This document shows positions 12,053-23,842 of a DNA stretch of 64,000 nucleotides, piece by piece. Both the position numbers and the translations under genes were made by a program. The notes below the pieces were generated by a model that was given only the letters and a program-made list of their open reading frames with translations, made no database searches and was not told the DNA's origin. The DNA is from Siphonodentalium dalli. Its lineage: Eukaryota; Mollusca; Scaphopoda; Gadilida; Siphonodentaliidae. The stretch is taken from contig CP136069.1 of the NCBI GenBank assembly GCA_032622095.1, forward strand, positions 158,399,043 to 158,463,042. Direction: 5' to 3'. Each line of letters opens with the position of its first letter. Within the stretch, counting starts at the first letter, position 1.

Positions 12053-13322
12053 ATTTATCTACCATTTCCTACGAAATTCCCTGATACATTTTTGATACAA
12101 GGCGCTCGTGACGTCGTTGACTGGTTCAAAATCATGAATGAACTAACGTCACATCAATCGCGTGAAAAATAAAAACGACATTCCAACGTATATTCTTGCG
12201 TACTATAAACAAATATTTCCAAGGTTTTAACATTATTTGATTGCCTACCATCATGGGTATTATGGGTTAACATATACAAAGTAACTAATATGTATTTGTT
12301 CAGTATTTATTATAAATTATATAAAACATGCAGGTGTAAGAGATTGTGTCCATTGAATAGAATTTCCGTTAGGTATATTCGCGTGAACTTGCAGGTTGTG
12401 AGAATTTAGCAAAGCGAGCTGATCGCGTGACACAGATAACTTTGCAGGTTGGGAGAATTTACTCAAGAATAAATTATTAATTAGACCGTGATTTTAAAGA
12501 CTTTTGAAAGAAGATAAGGTTGATACACCCCAACCCTCTGTCGCACGAATTTGACCTGCATTTAGTTAGAAATGCGGCTCGACCCCGGCTGCCATTCAGC
12601 CAATCAAAACACACTTTTTGTCAACAAACCAATCAAATTATCGGAAGGTGATATGAACTAGTAATTCATATGAAATTGATTTATGACATACTTTCCAACG
12701 TAAATAATGATTGAGTCATATGATAAATATGAATATTAGTTTATCTACCATTGGTGTGACAGAATCCAGCACACAAATTACATTTTAGAAGTTTCGTAAA
12801 TGCCAAAATTGTTGGATTTGTGTCAGAGGATAAGTTTTCTTGAGTAAATTCTCCCAACCTGCAAAGGTATTGGTGTCACGCGATTAGCTCGCTTTGCTAA
12901 ATTCTCCCAACCTGCAAGTTCACGCGAATATGCCTAACTGAAATTCAATTCAAAGGACAAAATCTCTTACACCTGCGTGTTTTATATAATGTATAATATA
13001 TACTCAACAAATAGATATTAAATACTCAACAAATAAATATTAGTTACTTTGTGATATGTTATACCATAATACCCATGAGGGTAGGCAATCAACTAATGTT
13101 AAAACATAGGAACTATTTGTTTATTAGGCAAGAATATACGTTGGGATGTCGTTTTGATTTTTCACGCGATTGATGTGACGTCAGTTCATTCATGATTTTT
13201 CAACAGTCAACGACGTCACTAACGGCTTGTGTCGCAACTGCAGTAACAATACAGATGCTTTTATCGCCAATTCGTTATCGCCAATTGTATCAGGGAATTT
13301 CATAGGAAATGGTAGATAAATA
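12053..13322. mobile_element. foldback element with long inverted arms
   Basis: The left arm runs from about 12053 to 12480 and the right arm from about 12830 to 13322. They are reverse complements with moderate divergence. Paired landmarks include ATTTATCTACCATTTCCT at the tips, GAATGAACTaACGTCACATC, CCAACGTATATTCTTGC, AGGTGTAAGAGATT and CAGGTTgGGAGAATTTACTC at the inner ends. The loop is about 350 bp of unique sequence. There is no transposase, so this is a non-autonomous foldback or long-TIR MITE. Clear target-site duplications are not visible at the tips. Each arm also contains two copies of a GCAGGTTG-GAGAATTTA block about 60 bp apart. Confidence 0.88.
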
Positions 13323-14149
13323 CCAGTTATCATTACCGTTCATGATCTGTTACGCGATCATTACATTGAGGAATTCCTACCAAATCTGAACTAAAGAGAT
13401 GCCAAGGCACTTCATCAGTGAGATGGCAACTGTGTCGTGCGTTTTGTTTATAAATTATTCTATCTCATAACGGTAACTAATTCCAACACAATCATGGTTA
13501 TTGTCTAAAATACATGTATTTATCTCGAATAAATTTTTCCATAAAAGATTGTACTCATATTCGCCCAGAAACTGAGGGTACATTCACACACTGCCAAACT
13601 TTCAGACAAGTTTTTATGCAGAGGTCAATGTGTTTGTAAGTTGATACAAGATAAACTCCAGAATCAATTGTCAATGACATTCTATTATTATGATGTTTGT
13701 GATACCAATTGCATTGATACACTTGTCCACATTTCAAACTCGGTTTGTGCGGTCTTATATACTCTACTCTCGCTGTATCGTTAATAGAACGATGAAAAAT
13801 GTTCTGTAATAAAGGGCTATCTACAATGTGAAATCACCCTCTTATTATATAGTGCTGGTCGTTGCCTCTTATTTTCATGGTCAAGTTTAATAAATGATTT
13901 TATTTCTAATGCATTCCATCTGTCTCATATCAAAGGCATGCAGCTAGTCCTTCACACTTGGTACATCCTAAAAATCATAAATGTCTGTAGAACCATCATT
14001 ATCGCGAATAACATGAGAAAATTAAAAGTCCAAAAAACCAAATTTCTTAGATGAATCGTTGCGGTCAATTCTTTGAATATGCATTTATGTCTGTCGGTGA
14101 ATTTGTTAATGAAAAAGTACGTCGACTAGATTTGACCCTTTTGACCATT
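13323..14149. other. unannotated sequence
   Basis: No supported gene or repeat copy is seen here. Confidence 0.4.
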
Positions 14150-15535
14150 GAATGGCTATTATCCAACATATCCTCGCGTAAATGCGCACATAACCGATCT
14201 ATAATGTGAAATAGGTACATAATGTGATTATTTTATTCTGAAATAAGCAGATAATGAACGCATACCCATTATTTTGTTTTATGGCACGGACCACAGTGAA
14301 TACACAACATATCCTTGCCAAAATACGCACATACTCGATCTATAATGTGAAATAGATATACAGTGTGATTATGTTATTCTGAAATAAGCAGATAATAGAC
14401 TCATTGCTGTTAATTCGTTTTATGGCGCGGGCCATAGAGAAACAACATTTTGAAGAGCGTACACCTGCAAAGGCGCGAGTTGGCTTATGTGTCCGCACAT
14501 AATCTGCATAGAATCGCCTCACTGTGAGTCGATAATATGACTAAAATGCTCTCCTTTTCAGCACATTATCGACTCAAAATTGGACAATTCTAAGCAGATA
14601 ATCTACCTATTACATGTTCTATTGTAAGTAGATAATGTGCGGATCTTCGGGGGGGGGCAGGCTGGAAAACACGTTTTAAAGACCGTACACTTGGAAAGTC
14701 ATGCGAGAACTTCTTTGTGTCATTGTTCACACATTTATTGTTCACGCATAATCTGCTTAGAATCGCATCATTGTGTGTCGATAATGTGACTAAGACGCAC
14801 TCATTGTCAGCATAATATCGACTCAAAATGAGGAGATTCTAAGCATATTAAACTACCTAAATAAAGTTGGATTATCAGGCTGGATTATCATATATGAATC
14901 CCAGTCACACATGATTCCCAGCGCCAGGTATGTTCAGGGTTGTTTCATAGAAGATGTTCTCTGTCAAACATCAGCTGTGAGAAGGGGATTTACACCGCAA
15001 CATATCCTCGCCAGACTATGCAGCCTGTTATCCCGGAAAGCAGCACATTATCTGCTGATGATGTAATTTATTTTAGGTTGATAATCTGCTTAGAATTTCC
15101 TCATGTTGAGTCGATAATGTGCTGAAAATGAGAACATTATAGTTACACTATCGACTCATAATGAAGTGATTCTAAGCAGATTTCGTGCGCACAATGACAC
15201 AAATAAGATGACTCACAACTTTTCGGGTGTACGATCTTTATCTGGTATTTTCAATGTGGTCCGCGCCATAAAACGAAATAAGGGTAAGAGTCCATTAACC
15301 GCTTATTTAAAAGTCAAATAATCACACTATGCACATTATAGGTCGATGAATTATGTGCGGATATATCGCATTATGAGTCGATAATGTGACTAAAATGCTC
15401 TCATTTTCAGCACATTGTCGACTCAAAATGATGCGATTCTAAGCAGATTCTGCTTAAAACAAGTTACAGTATAAGCAGATAATGTGCGGGTTTTCTAGAG
15501 AACAGGCTGTACACCTCTTGGTCAATCCCCCATTT
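14150..15535. repeat. cluster of a short interspersed repeat family (several head-to-tail and inverted copies)
   Basis: Recurring blocks are CATATCCTCGCG, GATCTATAATGTGAAATAG, a GTTTTATGGCGCGGGCCATAG-like block, CAGCACATTATCGACTCAAA, GATTCTAAGCAGATTATGTGCGG and a terminal GAGAACAGGCTG. Plus-orientation pieces lie at about 14160-14300, 14300-14640, 14750-14850 and 15360-15510. An inverted copy runs from about 15018 to 15365. The family looks like a 350-450-bp non-autonomous element, with many internal near-repeats of the ATAATCTGCTTAG motif. Small open frames in the interval are shadows of the repeat. Confidence 0.7.
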
Positions 15536-15540
15536 GGCTG

Positions 15541-16300
15541 GGTTCCAGCAATTGAACAAATCTTAATCTACTCTCTAAAGAACTACCCAAAGTCAATTTG
15601 GTAATGCGATATCCACCAGAAATAACATTTTGTTTCTTGTTAGTAACGAATGCAATAAAATACCACTCGCCTGCTCAAAAGATCATAAAAGCACACTTTT
15701 TACACGCTTTAAGATTATCGATAAAAACAGACAGCAATCGTCTTTCATTGTTATATCACTTAATTTTTTGCGGGCTGGCTCAGACCCCCTATAATATAAT
15801 AATAAAATACTAATTTTGATTGATCAGCTCATATCTGATTGTTATGTTTATATATCAAACAAAAATAAATTATTGCACAGGAGCAGCATGACTTAGTTGA
15901 CCATCTTCCTGCTGCCCCTGAATGATGGGTGTAATAGGAACATATGGTGACATATTTACAATTTCACACAGACTATTTGATATTTGGATGCCTAATTTTA
16001 ATATTCTATATGGGCATTTTAATAGAGAACGAGTTGAATTTTGAACAATGATGTCCTATAGTAGGTGAGATGTTGGACAAGTTCGAAATATTGTAACAAA
16101 ACTAGTTGGTGGTTGAGGCAGTGCTGTGTCATATTCGCGGACAATGCCGTGCATGTGACAGGTCTATCTAGGGTGATTAGGGTGATAACTGGAGTACATA
16201 TTGGAGTTCAAAAGTTAAACCTTGCTCAGATGATTGAGTCAAGTGGCATTTTGCCTTCTGCAATGTAGCTTAATTTGATTTCACAGGTAACCGATTGAGA
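15541..16300. other. unannotated sequence
   Basis: I see nothing supportable. Short frames at 15598-15813 and 16065-16268 have no family resemblance. Confidence 0.4.
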
Positions 16301-16311
16301 CTATATTCCAA

Positions 16312-16650
16312 TTCAACACATCCTCGCGCAAATACGTTCATAATCGACCTATAATGTGAAATAGGTACATACTGTGATTATCCTATCCTGATATAAGGAG
16401 ATAATGGACGCATACCCGTTATTTCGTTTTATGGAGCGGGCCATAGTGAAAACAGGTGTTAAAGAATTGACTTCTGTGTGTCATTGTCCGAGCATAATCT
16501 GCTTAGAATCGTCGATTATGTTATTAAAACGCTCTCATTTCCAGCACATTATCGACTCAACATGAGGCAATTATAAGCACATTATCTGCCTAAAATAACT
16601 TCAATTATAAGCAAATAATATGCGGGTTTTCGAGAGAACAGGCTGTCCAA
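16312..16650 (+). repeat. interspersed repeat family copy, near full length
   Basis: This copy runs in order through CACATCCTCGCGCAAATACG, CGACCTATAATGTGAAATAG, TTATTTCGTTTTATGGAGCG, CAGCACATTATCGACTCAA and the terminal block GAGAACAGGCTGT. It is the clearest example from which to define the family ends (about 340 bp). Confidence 0.75.
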
Positions 16651-16849
16651 TTGTTTCCATAGACAATAACTTTTGAATGTGTAATTAAATACACATTTTA
16701 TTTTAATTAACTGAATTCCACACGTTAAGTAATTAATGATTTGGTAGGGCTTCTGAAAAAGACATGTTCTAGGCTTATTGCTTCTTAATTTATCCGCCTG
16801 TCTAGTTTTAATACCAAGCTAATCAGTGAAGATCTTTTTAAACGACGTA

Positions 16850-18000
16850 TGTGCGGTTAGTGGTGTCTCATGCTCTCATTTACCAAACAATTTTGTGTGT
16901 CAGCTGCTATCAAGTGGTGTGTTTTTGTGTCTGTTAAGCCCCAAATGATTATACTGACGGGCGTTTTCTTGTCTGGAAAGCACAAGAAACACGACAAAGC
17001 ATTCCGTACGGTTAGTGGTTTTTCATATTCCAAACATTCGATTGATTTCACTGAGGACGGGAGTTTCCCCGAGTCGTGAATCCCGACAGAATACAACAAA
17101 AGTCACCCAGCAACTTCTTTCTATGGTGCATTAGGGAGTCTATGAGATAAAGTTCTGACTCGGATTTTTATGCTCACAGAACACAAACACGCAATACAAT
17201 GGTTGTATTTGTATTTATGTGAATTCATGGTCTTTCAGTGAAAATTCAACGAGTATCGTAAGCCATCGTTGTTTTGTGGTGAGCTCCAGTTGGACAGAAA
17301 TCAACATGGTTAACATTGAAATATTTCTCGAACAATCTCTGGCGTCAACAGCTATCAATTGGCATGTTCTCGAGACATATAAGGCTCCAATTGATTCCAC
17401 CGAAGACGGGAGTTTCTCGTCTGAATAGCACAAGTATAGCACGACACAACATAACTTTTAAGTTCAACAGAGTTCTGTAAGGTTAGTGGTTTTTCATTTT
17501 CCAAACAATGTTGTGCGTCTATCAAATGGCTTGTTCTTGAGACCATTTTAAGCCACCAATTGATTCCACCGAGGACGGGAGTTTCTCGGCTTAATATAGC
17601 AAGAGGCGCCGCTCAACTTCTTTCCAAGGAAGCACTCGGGAGTCAATATGAGATATAGTTCTGACTCAGATGTACTCGGGTCGATCGCTTACAGAAACGA
17701 ATCTCGCGATAACGTGGTTGTGTTTGTGTTTGCATATATTCGTGATATGTCAGAGTAAGTTGAACGAGTATCGTAAAGCCATCATAATATGTGTCATGTG
17801 GTGAGTACCAATTGGACAGAAATCAATGGTGAAGAGTTTTTTTTATTATTCAGACAATCTAACGTCGGTTCCCTGCCTTCATTTCTCGCTTCAGCAGCTA
17901 TCAAGTGCACGACATATTCCAGAGACTTTTGCGGCCCCAATTGTCTCCACCGAAGACGTAAGTTTCACGGCTAAATATACCAAGGAGTACTACAGATGTC
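16850..18000 (+). repeat. diverged repeat family related to the 53-bp minisatellite
   Basis: Several imperfect copies of a larger unit occur here. The copy at about 16860-17150 matches 22038-22240 (TTATACTGACGGGCGTTT, CACAAGAAACACGACAAAGC, CATATTCCAAACATTCGATT). The copy at 17240-17450 matches 20485-20665 (CCATCGTTGTTTTGTGGTGAG, GACAGAAATCAACATGGTTA). A third, more diverged copy covers 17750-17970. Each contains one version of the core found in the minisatellite, CAATTGATTCCACCGA followed by GACGGGAGTTTCTCG. The array at 20771-22042 therefore probably arose by expansion of this core. Confidence 0.75.
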
Positions 18001-18010
18001 CAGTCTAGGT

Positions 18011-18132
18011 GTGTTCATGTTTTGTTGTGTGAGATATAAATTCGAGCACACCCGAGTCAGAAATGTATCGCTCGATACATTTCTGACTCGGGTGTGCTCG
18101 AATTTATATATCACACAACACAACATGAACAC
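18011..18132. repeat. near-perfect 60-bp-arm palindrome
   Basis: The arms 18011-18070 and 18073-18132 are reverse complements over 60 bp with two mismatches and a 2-base centre (CT). Such a cruciform-prone sequence is young or under correction, because older palindromes accumulate mismatches. No gene lies inside. Confidence 0.95.
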
Positions 18133-18457
18133 GCGTTAAGGCTCACGGAAAATTCACTTCCTCTATTTCCATTTCCTTTCACGAAACTAAAGTAACTGTT
18201 CGTTTTATTTGTTTGAATCATATTGCAACATTGGTCGCTCTACATTTATCCAGCGCTCAACCCCGTTAACTTATTGAAATCATTTAGCGACGCCTATTAA
18301 TTTGCACATAAATCAAATTAACTCGTTTTTCTTTTTATTGTAAAATATGTTCACGATAGCGTTCTTCCACATTCATTAATATTGACAGTGGTGTCTGCCA
18401 ATTGTATTTGGAAAGGCGTATGATTATATAATTATTTCTATTAAGGAATACACTTAT
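18133..18457. other. unannotated AT-rich sequence
   Basis: I recognise nothing between the palindrome and the inverted-repeat element. Confidence 0.4.
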
Positions 18458-18458
18458 T

Positions 18459-20168
18459 GGCCCGATTCGTCATCTCTGGTTTAAACATTCGAGTTTAAAC
18501 CTGGTTTAAACCTACATTGGAGGTCCAGCCAAACCGGGTCTAAGGGGGCGTTTTTGTCGTTCAGTTGCCATCTAATTGACAACTCGATTCGGTGATATTA
18601 TGTAATCAAACTACCCTCTTACCAATCAGACCAAACGATAGACCGATATAATGGTTATTGATAAGTCATAAATTATCGTGACCGCGTGCACGCTCAGTGG
18701 ATTTATTCATTGAGAAACAAGTATCGCCCATTGACTATTAATCCGATCTCATTATGTGTTTAAATCAATTTAACAAAGAGTTTCACGCTCTGTTCATCAA
18801 TTTGTTTGTGATATATTTCTGCAAGTTGCTTCACCCGCAAAGACAAAATTTGGTGTATTTACGTGTATATCTGTAAAGGGTATAGGAGCTGTCTATCTGT
18901 ATGTCCGTTTGTCTGTTAGCAACTGTTCTCCATTACCCATGGACCGATTTCAATTTAAATTACGTGTGGTGATTCGTGTGGCATAACGGCGTTAGGTTTT
19001 AGAAATCTTGATTTAAAAATAAATAAAATATAATTTAAAAGAAATGAAAAAATTGTGTTAAATTGATTTAAGGAGTTGAATCTAAAAAGAAACAAAGTTA
19101 AAAATTTAAATTAACATTTTAATTAATATCAAGTCTCCATAATCGAATCAATCCTGGACCAAGAGGCCAGTCAAGTAAATGCGATTTGATTATGAGTGCA
19201 CACCATTAGCGGTATCTGAATTGTTGGAAGTGGGCAACCATGCAGAGGGACAGCATTTAATAAAGAAATATATTACATGCGTTGAATTTTTTTCAATGTC
19301 ATAAATTTCCCGACATACAGAAAATCAAAAAGGTTCCCAGGTTATTATGGGAATTTATGGGCGTAGCCAGAGTAGAGCTTTGTGGCATGATCTACATCAG
19401 AATAAGTTATCAAATTTGACTCATATAGCAATATAAGTTTAGGATTGCAAACTATGTGTATATCATATCTGGTCATGCAGTAGCATAGTTTTGGTGTCAA
19501 ATTAAAACGTTGAACCCTTCAAATGAATTCGTAGAAAACACCAGTATTTGTGATTGCCACAAGCCAAACAAAAACACCACAAGATCATATATTAAGGAAC
19601 ATGTCCACATCAACTGTGATATGATAACACCAGTCGGCAGTCGCCACTTAGACATGCCCTCAGTCGAGATTATTTACAGCTCCACCCTTTGACTGATTGT
19701 TTGACAATTCTAAACCGCGATGAAGAAAAGACGGATTCGTCATCTCATGTTTAGCCTCGATAAAGCTAGTTTAGCTGGACCGCGGAATTAGATGGTTTAG
19801 TTGCCGGTTTAAGCTTATAAAACGCAAAAACAATATTGAAATTGACTTATCCCCATACGCTTTATATGTGTGACTGCTTCTCGCTTATAAATTTCCAATC
19901 AAAATATGACGGCTGTCGTAATTATTGATTTTCGCAATCAATAAAACGAGGCGGTCCGCATTAGGAAAGTACGTTTAATTATCACGACGATACAGAGACA
20001 CTACTGCTAAACCACTGGTCTGGCTCGACCAGGTTTAAACCAGAGATGACGAATGCGTCACTTAGACCTGCGGTCTCGGGTTTAAACCACGGATTTTGCT
20101 GACTCACGGCGGTTTAAACCTAGAGGTTTACGTAGACCGGGTTTAAACCTGAGATGACGAATCCGGCC
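18459..20168. mobile_element. TIR element, nested (outer)
   Basis: The ends at 18459-18486 and 20141-20168 are inverted repeats of about 28 bp (GGCCCGATTCGTCATCTC then a GGTTTAAAC block, against its complement), with two mismatches. The subterminal regions on both sides are rich in GTTTAAACC blocks. No transposase frame is seen in the 1.7-kb interior, so it is a non-autonomous DNA element. A second pair of the same end motif lies inside (see 19732-20056). Confidence 0.7.
19732..20056. mobile_element. TIR element, nested (inner)
   Basis: GGATTCGTCATCTCATGTTTA at the left and GTTTAAACCAGAGATGACGAA at the right are inverted copies of the outer element's ends, bounding about 325 bp. This could be a second insertion of a shorter relative, or an internal duplication of the terminus. 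Confidence 0.55.
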
Positions 20169-20361
20169 ATTGGGTGTAATTCGGCCTTCACTAATTTTCG
20201 TTGACGTCTATTAATTTTAACATGACTTCTGTTAAGTTGGAATTGACTTATAGAATGGTATGTGCATTATTTTAGTTTTCATTTGACTTCTATTAAGTTG
20301 GAATTTACTTTAATTATTAATAGTTAACACCTATTATCAAATAGCCGTCCATATATTTAGC

Positions 20362-20472
20362 TGTCAGACTTAATATAGCGCTGAGATGGAGACGTCCGCT
20401 GCTAAGTGCTATAGGTGATTTTCAGATAAATGGGGCGTTGGTAAACCGGGGATATACTACGAATAACAGATA
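20362..20472 (+). repeat. 111-bp direct repeat flanking the minisatellite, left
   Basis: This segment is nearly identical to 22332-22442, exactly 1970 bp away in the same orientation. Shared blocks include ACTTAATATAGCGCTG, GAGACGTCCGCT and TGATTTTCAGATAAATGGGG. The pair brackets the minisatellite and its two flanking repeat units. Confidence 0.85.
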
Positions 20473-20770
20473 ATGTATTAATGTATGCCATCGTTGTTTT
20501 GTGGTGAGGACCAATTGGACAGAAATCAACATGGTTAACAATGACTTATTTCTCGAACAATCCCTAGGGTCAACAGCTGCTATCAATTGGCATGTTGTCG
20601 AGACATTTAAGGCTTCAATTTATTCCACCGAGGGCGGGTGTTTCTCGTCTGAATAGCACAACAAAACATACATTTTGACAAACAGAGTTCTGTAAGGTTA
20701 GTGGTTTTTCAGTATCCAAACAATGTTGTGCGTCTATCGTGTGGCGTGTTCTTGGGACTTTTAAAGACCT

Positions 20771-22042
20771 AATTGATTCCACTGAGGACGAGAGTTTCTC
20801 GGGTCTTGAGTCTGTTACGCCTTAATTGATTCCACTGAGGACGAGAGTTTCTCGGGTCTTGAGTCTGCTAAGCCCCAATTGATTCCCCCGAGGACGAGAG
20901 TTTCTCGGGTATTGAGTCTGTTAAGCCCTAATTGATTCCACCGATGACGAGAGTTTCTCGGGTCTTGAGTCTGTTAAGCCCTAATTGATTCCACTGAGGA
21001 CGAGAGTTTCTCGGGTCTTGCGTCTGTTAAGCCCTAACTGATTCCACTGAGGACGAGAGTTTCTCGGGTCTTGTGTCTGTTAAGCCCTAATTGATTCCAC
21101 TGAGGACGAGAGTTTTTCGGGTCTTGTGTCTGTTGAGCCCTAATTGATTCCACTGAGGACGAGAGTTTCTCGGGTCTTGAGTCTGTTAAGCCCTAATTGA
21201 TTCCACTGAGGACGAGAGTTTCTCGGGTCTTGTGTCTGTTAAGATCTAATTGATTCCACTGAGGACGAGAGTTGCTCGGGTCTAGAGTCTGTTAAGCCCT
21301 AATTGATTCCACTGAGGACGAGAGATTCTCGGGTCTTGAGTTTGTTAAGCCCAAACTGGTTCCACTGAGGGCGAGAGTTTCTTGGGTCTTGAGTCTGTTA
21401 AGCCCTAATTGATTCCACTGAGGGCGAGAGTTTCTCGGGTCTTGAGTCTGCTAAGCCCTAATTGATTCCCCCGAGGACGAGAGTTTCTCGGGTCTTGAGT
21501 CTGTTAAGTCCTAATTGATTCCACCGATGACGAGAGTTTCTCGGGTCTTGCGTCTGTTAAGCCCTAACTGATTCCACTGAGGACGAGAGTTTCTCGGGTC
21601 TTGTGTCTGTTAAGCCCTAATTGATTCCACTGAGGACGAGAGTTTCTCGGGTCTTGTGTCTGTTGAGCCCTAATTGATTCCACTGAGGACGAGAGTTTAT
21701 CGGGTCTTGAGTCTGTTAAGCCCTAATTGATTCCACTGAGGACGAGAGTTTCTCGGGTCTTGTGGCTGTTAAGCTCTAATTGATTGCACTGAGGACGAGA
21801 GTTGCTCGGGTCTTGAGTCTGTTAAGCCCTAATTGATTCCACTGAGGACGAGAGTTTCTCGGGTCTTGAGTTTGTTAAGCCCAAACTGATTCCACTGAGG
21901 GCGAGAGTTTCTTGGGTCTTGAGTCTGTTAAGCCCTAATTGATTCCACTGAGGGCGAGAGTTTCTCGGGTCTTGAGTCTGTTAAGCTCTAATTGATTCCA
22001 CTGAGGACGAGAGTTTCTCGGGTCTTGTGTCTGTTAAGCCCT
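20771..22042 (+). repeat. 53-bp minisatellite, 24 units, with higher-order repeat
   Basis: The span holds exactly 24 units of 53 bp with no net length change. Each unit carries AATTGATTCCACTGAGGACG, the short hairpin CGAGAGTTTCTCG (stem CGAGA/TCTCG, loop GTT) and GGGTCTTGAGTCTGTTAAGC. Diagnostic variants recur. Units 3 and 14 carry CCCCCG and units 4 and 15 carry CCGATGACG, 11 units apart. Units 6/16, 8/18, 10/20 and 12/22 also pair, 10 units apart. The array is thus an 11-unit block (3-13) and a 10-unit block (14-23) that lacks the equivalent of unit 5. Confidence 0.97.
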
Positions 22043-22331
22043 AATTGATTATACTGACGGGCGTTTCTTGTCTGAAAGGCACAAGAAACACGACAAAGCT
22101 TTCCGTACTGTCAGTGGTTTTTCATATTCCAAACATTCGATTGATTCCGCTGAGGACGGGAGTTTCTCGACAGAATATAGCAACATGCACCCCAACTTCT
22201 TTCTATGGTACATTGGGGAGTATATGAGATAAAGTTCTGACTCGGATCTTTATGCTCACTGAACAGAAACACGCAATAAATTGGTTGTATTTGTTTTTAC
22301 ATTAATTCATGGTCTTTCGTTGTAAATTAGA

Positions 22332-22442
22332 TGTCTAACTTAATATAGCGCTGCGATTGAGACGTCCGCTACTAAGTGCTATAGGTGATTTTCAGATAAA
22401 TGGGGCGTTGTTAAACCGGGGATGTACTACGAATAGCAGATA
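22332..22442 (+). repeat. 111-bp direct repeat flanking the minisatellite, right
   Basis: Right partner of 20362-20472, with only a handful of differences. Between the array end and this repeat lies a unit (22043-22320) that matches 16930-17230. Confidence 0.85.
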
Positions 22443-23134
22443 TCGAATGAGCCGCGAATCAGCCAAACTCCTTGTTCACAGGGTATGGATAAGTTCATAA
22501 TTACTTACCTGTTTCACATTATAGGTCGATTATGTGCATATTTCCGAGAGCATATGTTGACAATGAAGTTTACTAGTTACAGTTTCAAACAAAAAGCAAC
22601 AGCCATCAGCCTAACAACCTTATCCCAGAGTCAAAGTATGGGTAAGTTCCGTGTTTTGAAATTTGTTTTCATCTTAAATAATTGCCACGCTTACATAATT
22701 ATAGATTTAAAATTTCCTCATATTTGAGAAAATTATTGAGTTATTAATTCTCAGCCAGGCCTCAACAATGCAGCTCGTGGTACACTAATTATATACACTG
22801 CGTCCGGTTCAAACACAAAAGCAACAACTATGGTGCGCGATACATGCGAAATGCCTGCAAACGAATGCATGTCAAATTTAAATTTGTGAGTGTATGAACC
22901 ATAACACAGTTTTTTGTGAAAATATTGCAATAAATATTAACAGCGGAATTACTCAATTACACCATAAAACGATTCAGTTATCCAAATTCTTTATTTCATG
23001 CTGCATTGAAGTGAGCGAATTGGACATATTCGGTTCCTCTGATTCGACAAACTACTCTCTGGAAATCCGAATAATTGTTGATGTTGTGTCGCTTAATGAC
23101 ACAAGGTTTGAGTATCCCTCTCTATTGATCACAG
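22443..23134. other. unannotated AT-rich sequence
   Basis: No recognised gene or repeat is seen here. Open frames 22485-22727 and 22894-23229 have no family resemblance. Confidence 0.4.
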
Positions 23135-23842
23135 TCGGCCGAATTCTGGTCCCTGGTCTAGACCACCCTAATAATCACGGTGTTCCATGTCTGGACCTGG
23201 TCTTGCGAAACCACCTGGTCTCGATTTAGATTAGGCGGATTGTTGTTCAATCAACGACGATCGGTGTATCGACTGACAAAGGCACGCTTGGTGCTCGAAC
23301 AATATGATTGCGTTCACGTCGCGAATAGTTGACCATTAATGTAACGGGTTATCACCGAACACGTGCGGTGTGTCGTCTTTACAGGCATGTGATTAGGGCG
23401 TCTCCATGTGGAGGTGGGGGTGTTGTCCATATTTCCAATCCGCTCCATCCTAAGTTGGGGGTGGGTGAGACACAACAAGTTCCCATGTCGCCACGACCCT
23501 ACCTTTATGTTTATTTATTATGATAACCTATTTTGATGTCAGCGGTTTGAGTAAATGTTTTAGTTGAGTAAAAAAAAACTTGTTTCACGGCCGATGGAAC
23601 CACCCATGGCCTATACGTGGCTATACATTGTTTATACCACCTCCCCATGCACCGAATAATCAGTCTCAGAGACCGCCCTTTTAAATCTCGACCCAAATAT
23701 ATAATGGGCTAAAAACAATTGCGCCCATCATTTCAGTTGCCATCAAGCCAATTTCCAAGAATCCAAATGGTAAGACATTATTGGAACAAGGACGATTAAC
23801 AAAATGTACGTTAAAATAAGAATTTCTCAGAGATTTCTAGGG

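Noticed and set aside
20771-22042. CRISPR-like array
   Set aside because: Units are contiguous 53-bp tandem repeats without unique spacers, in a eukaryotic setting.
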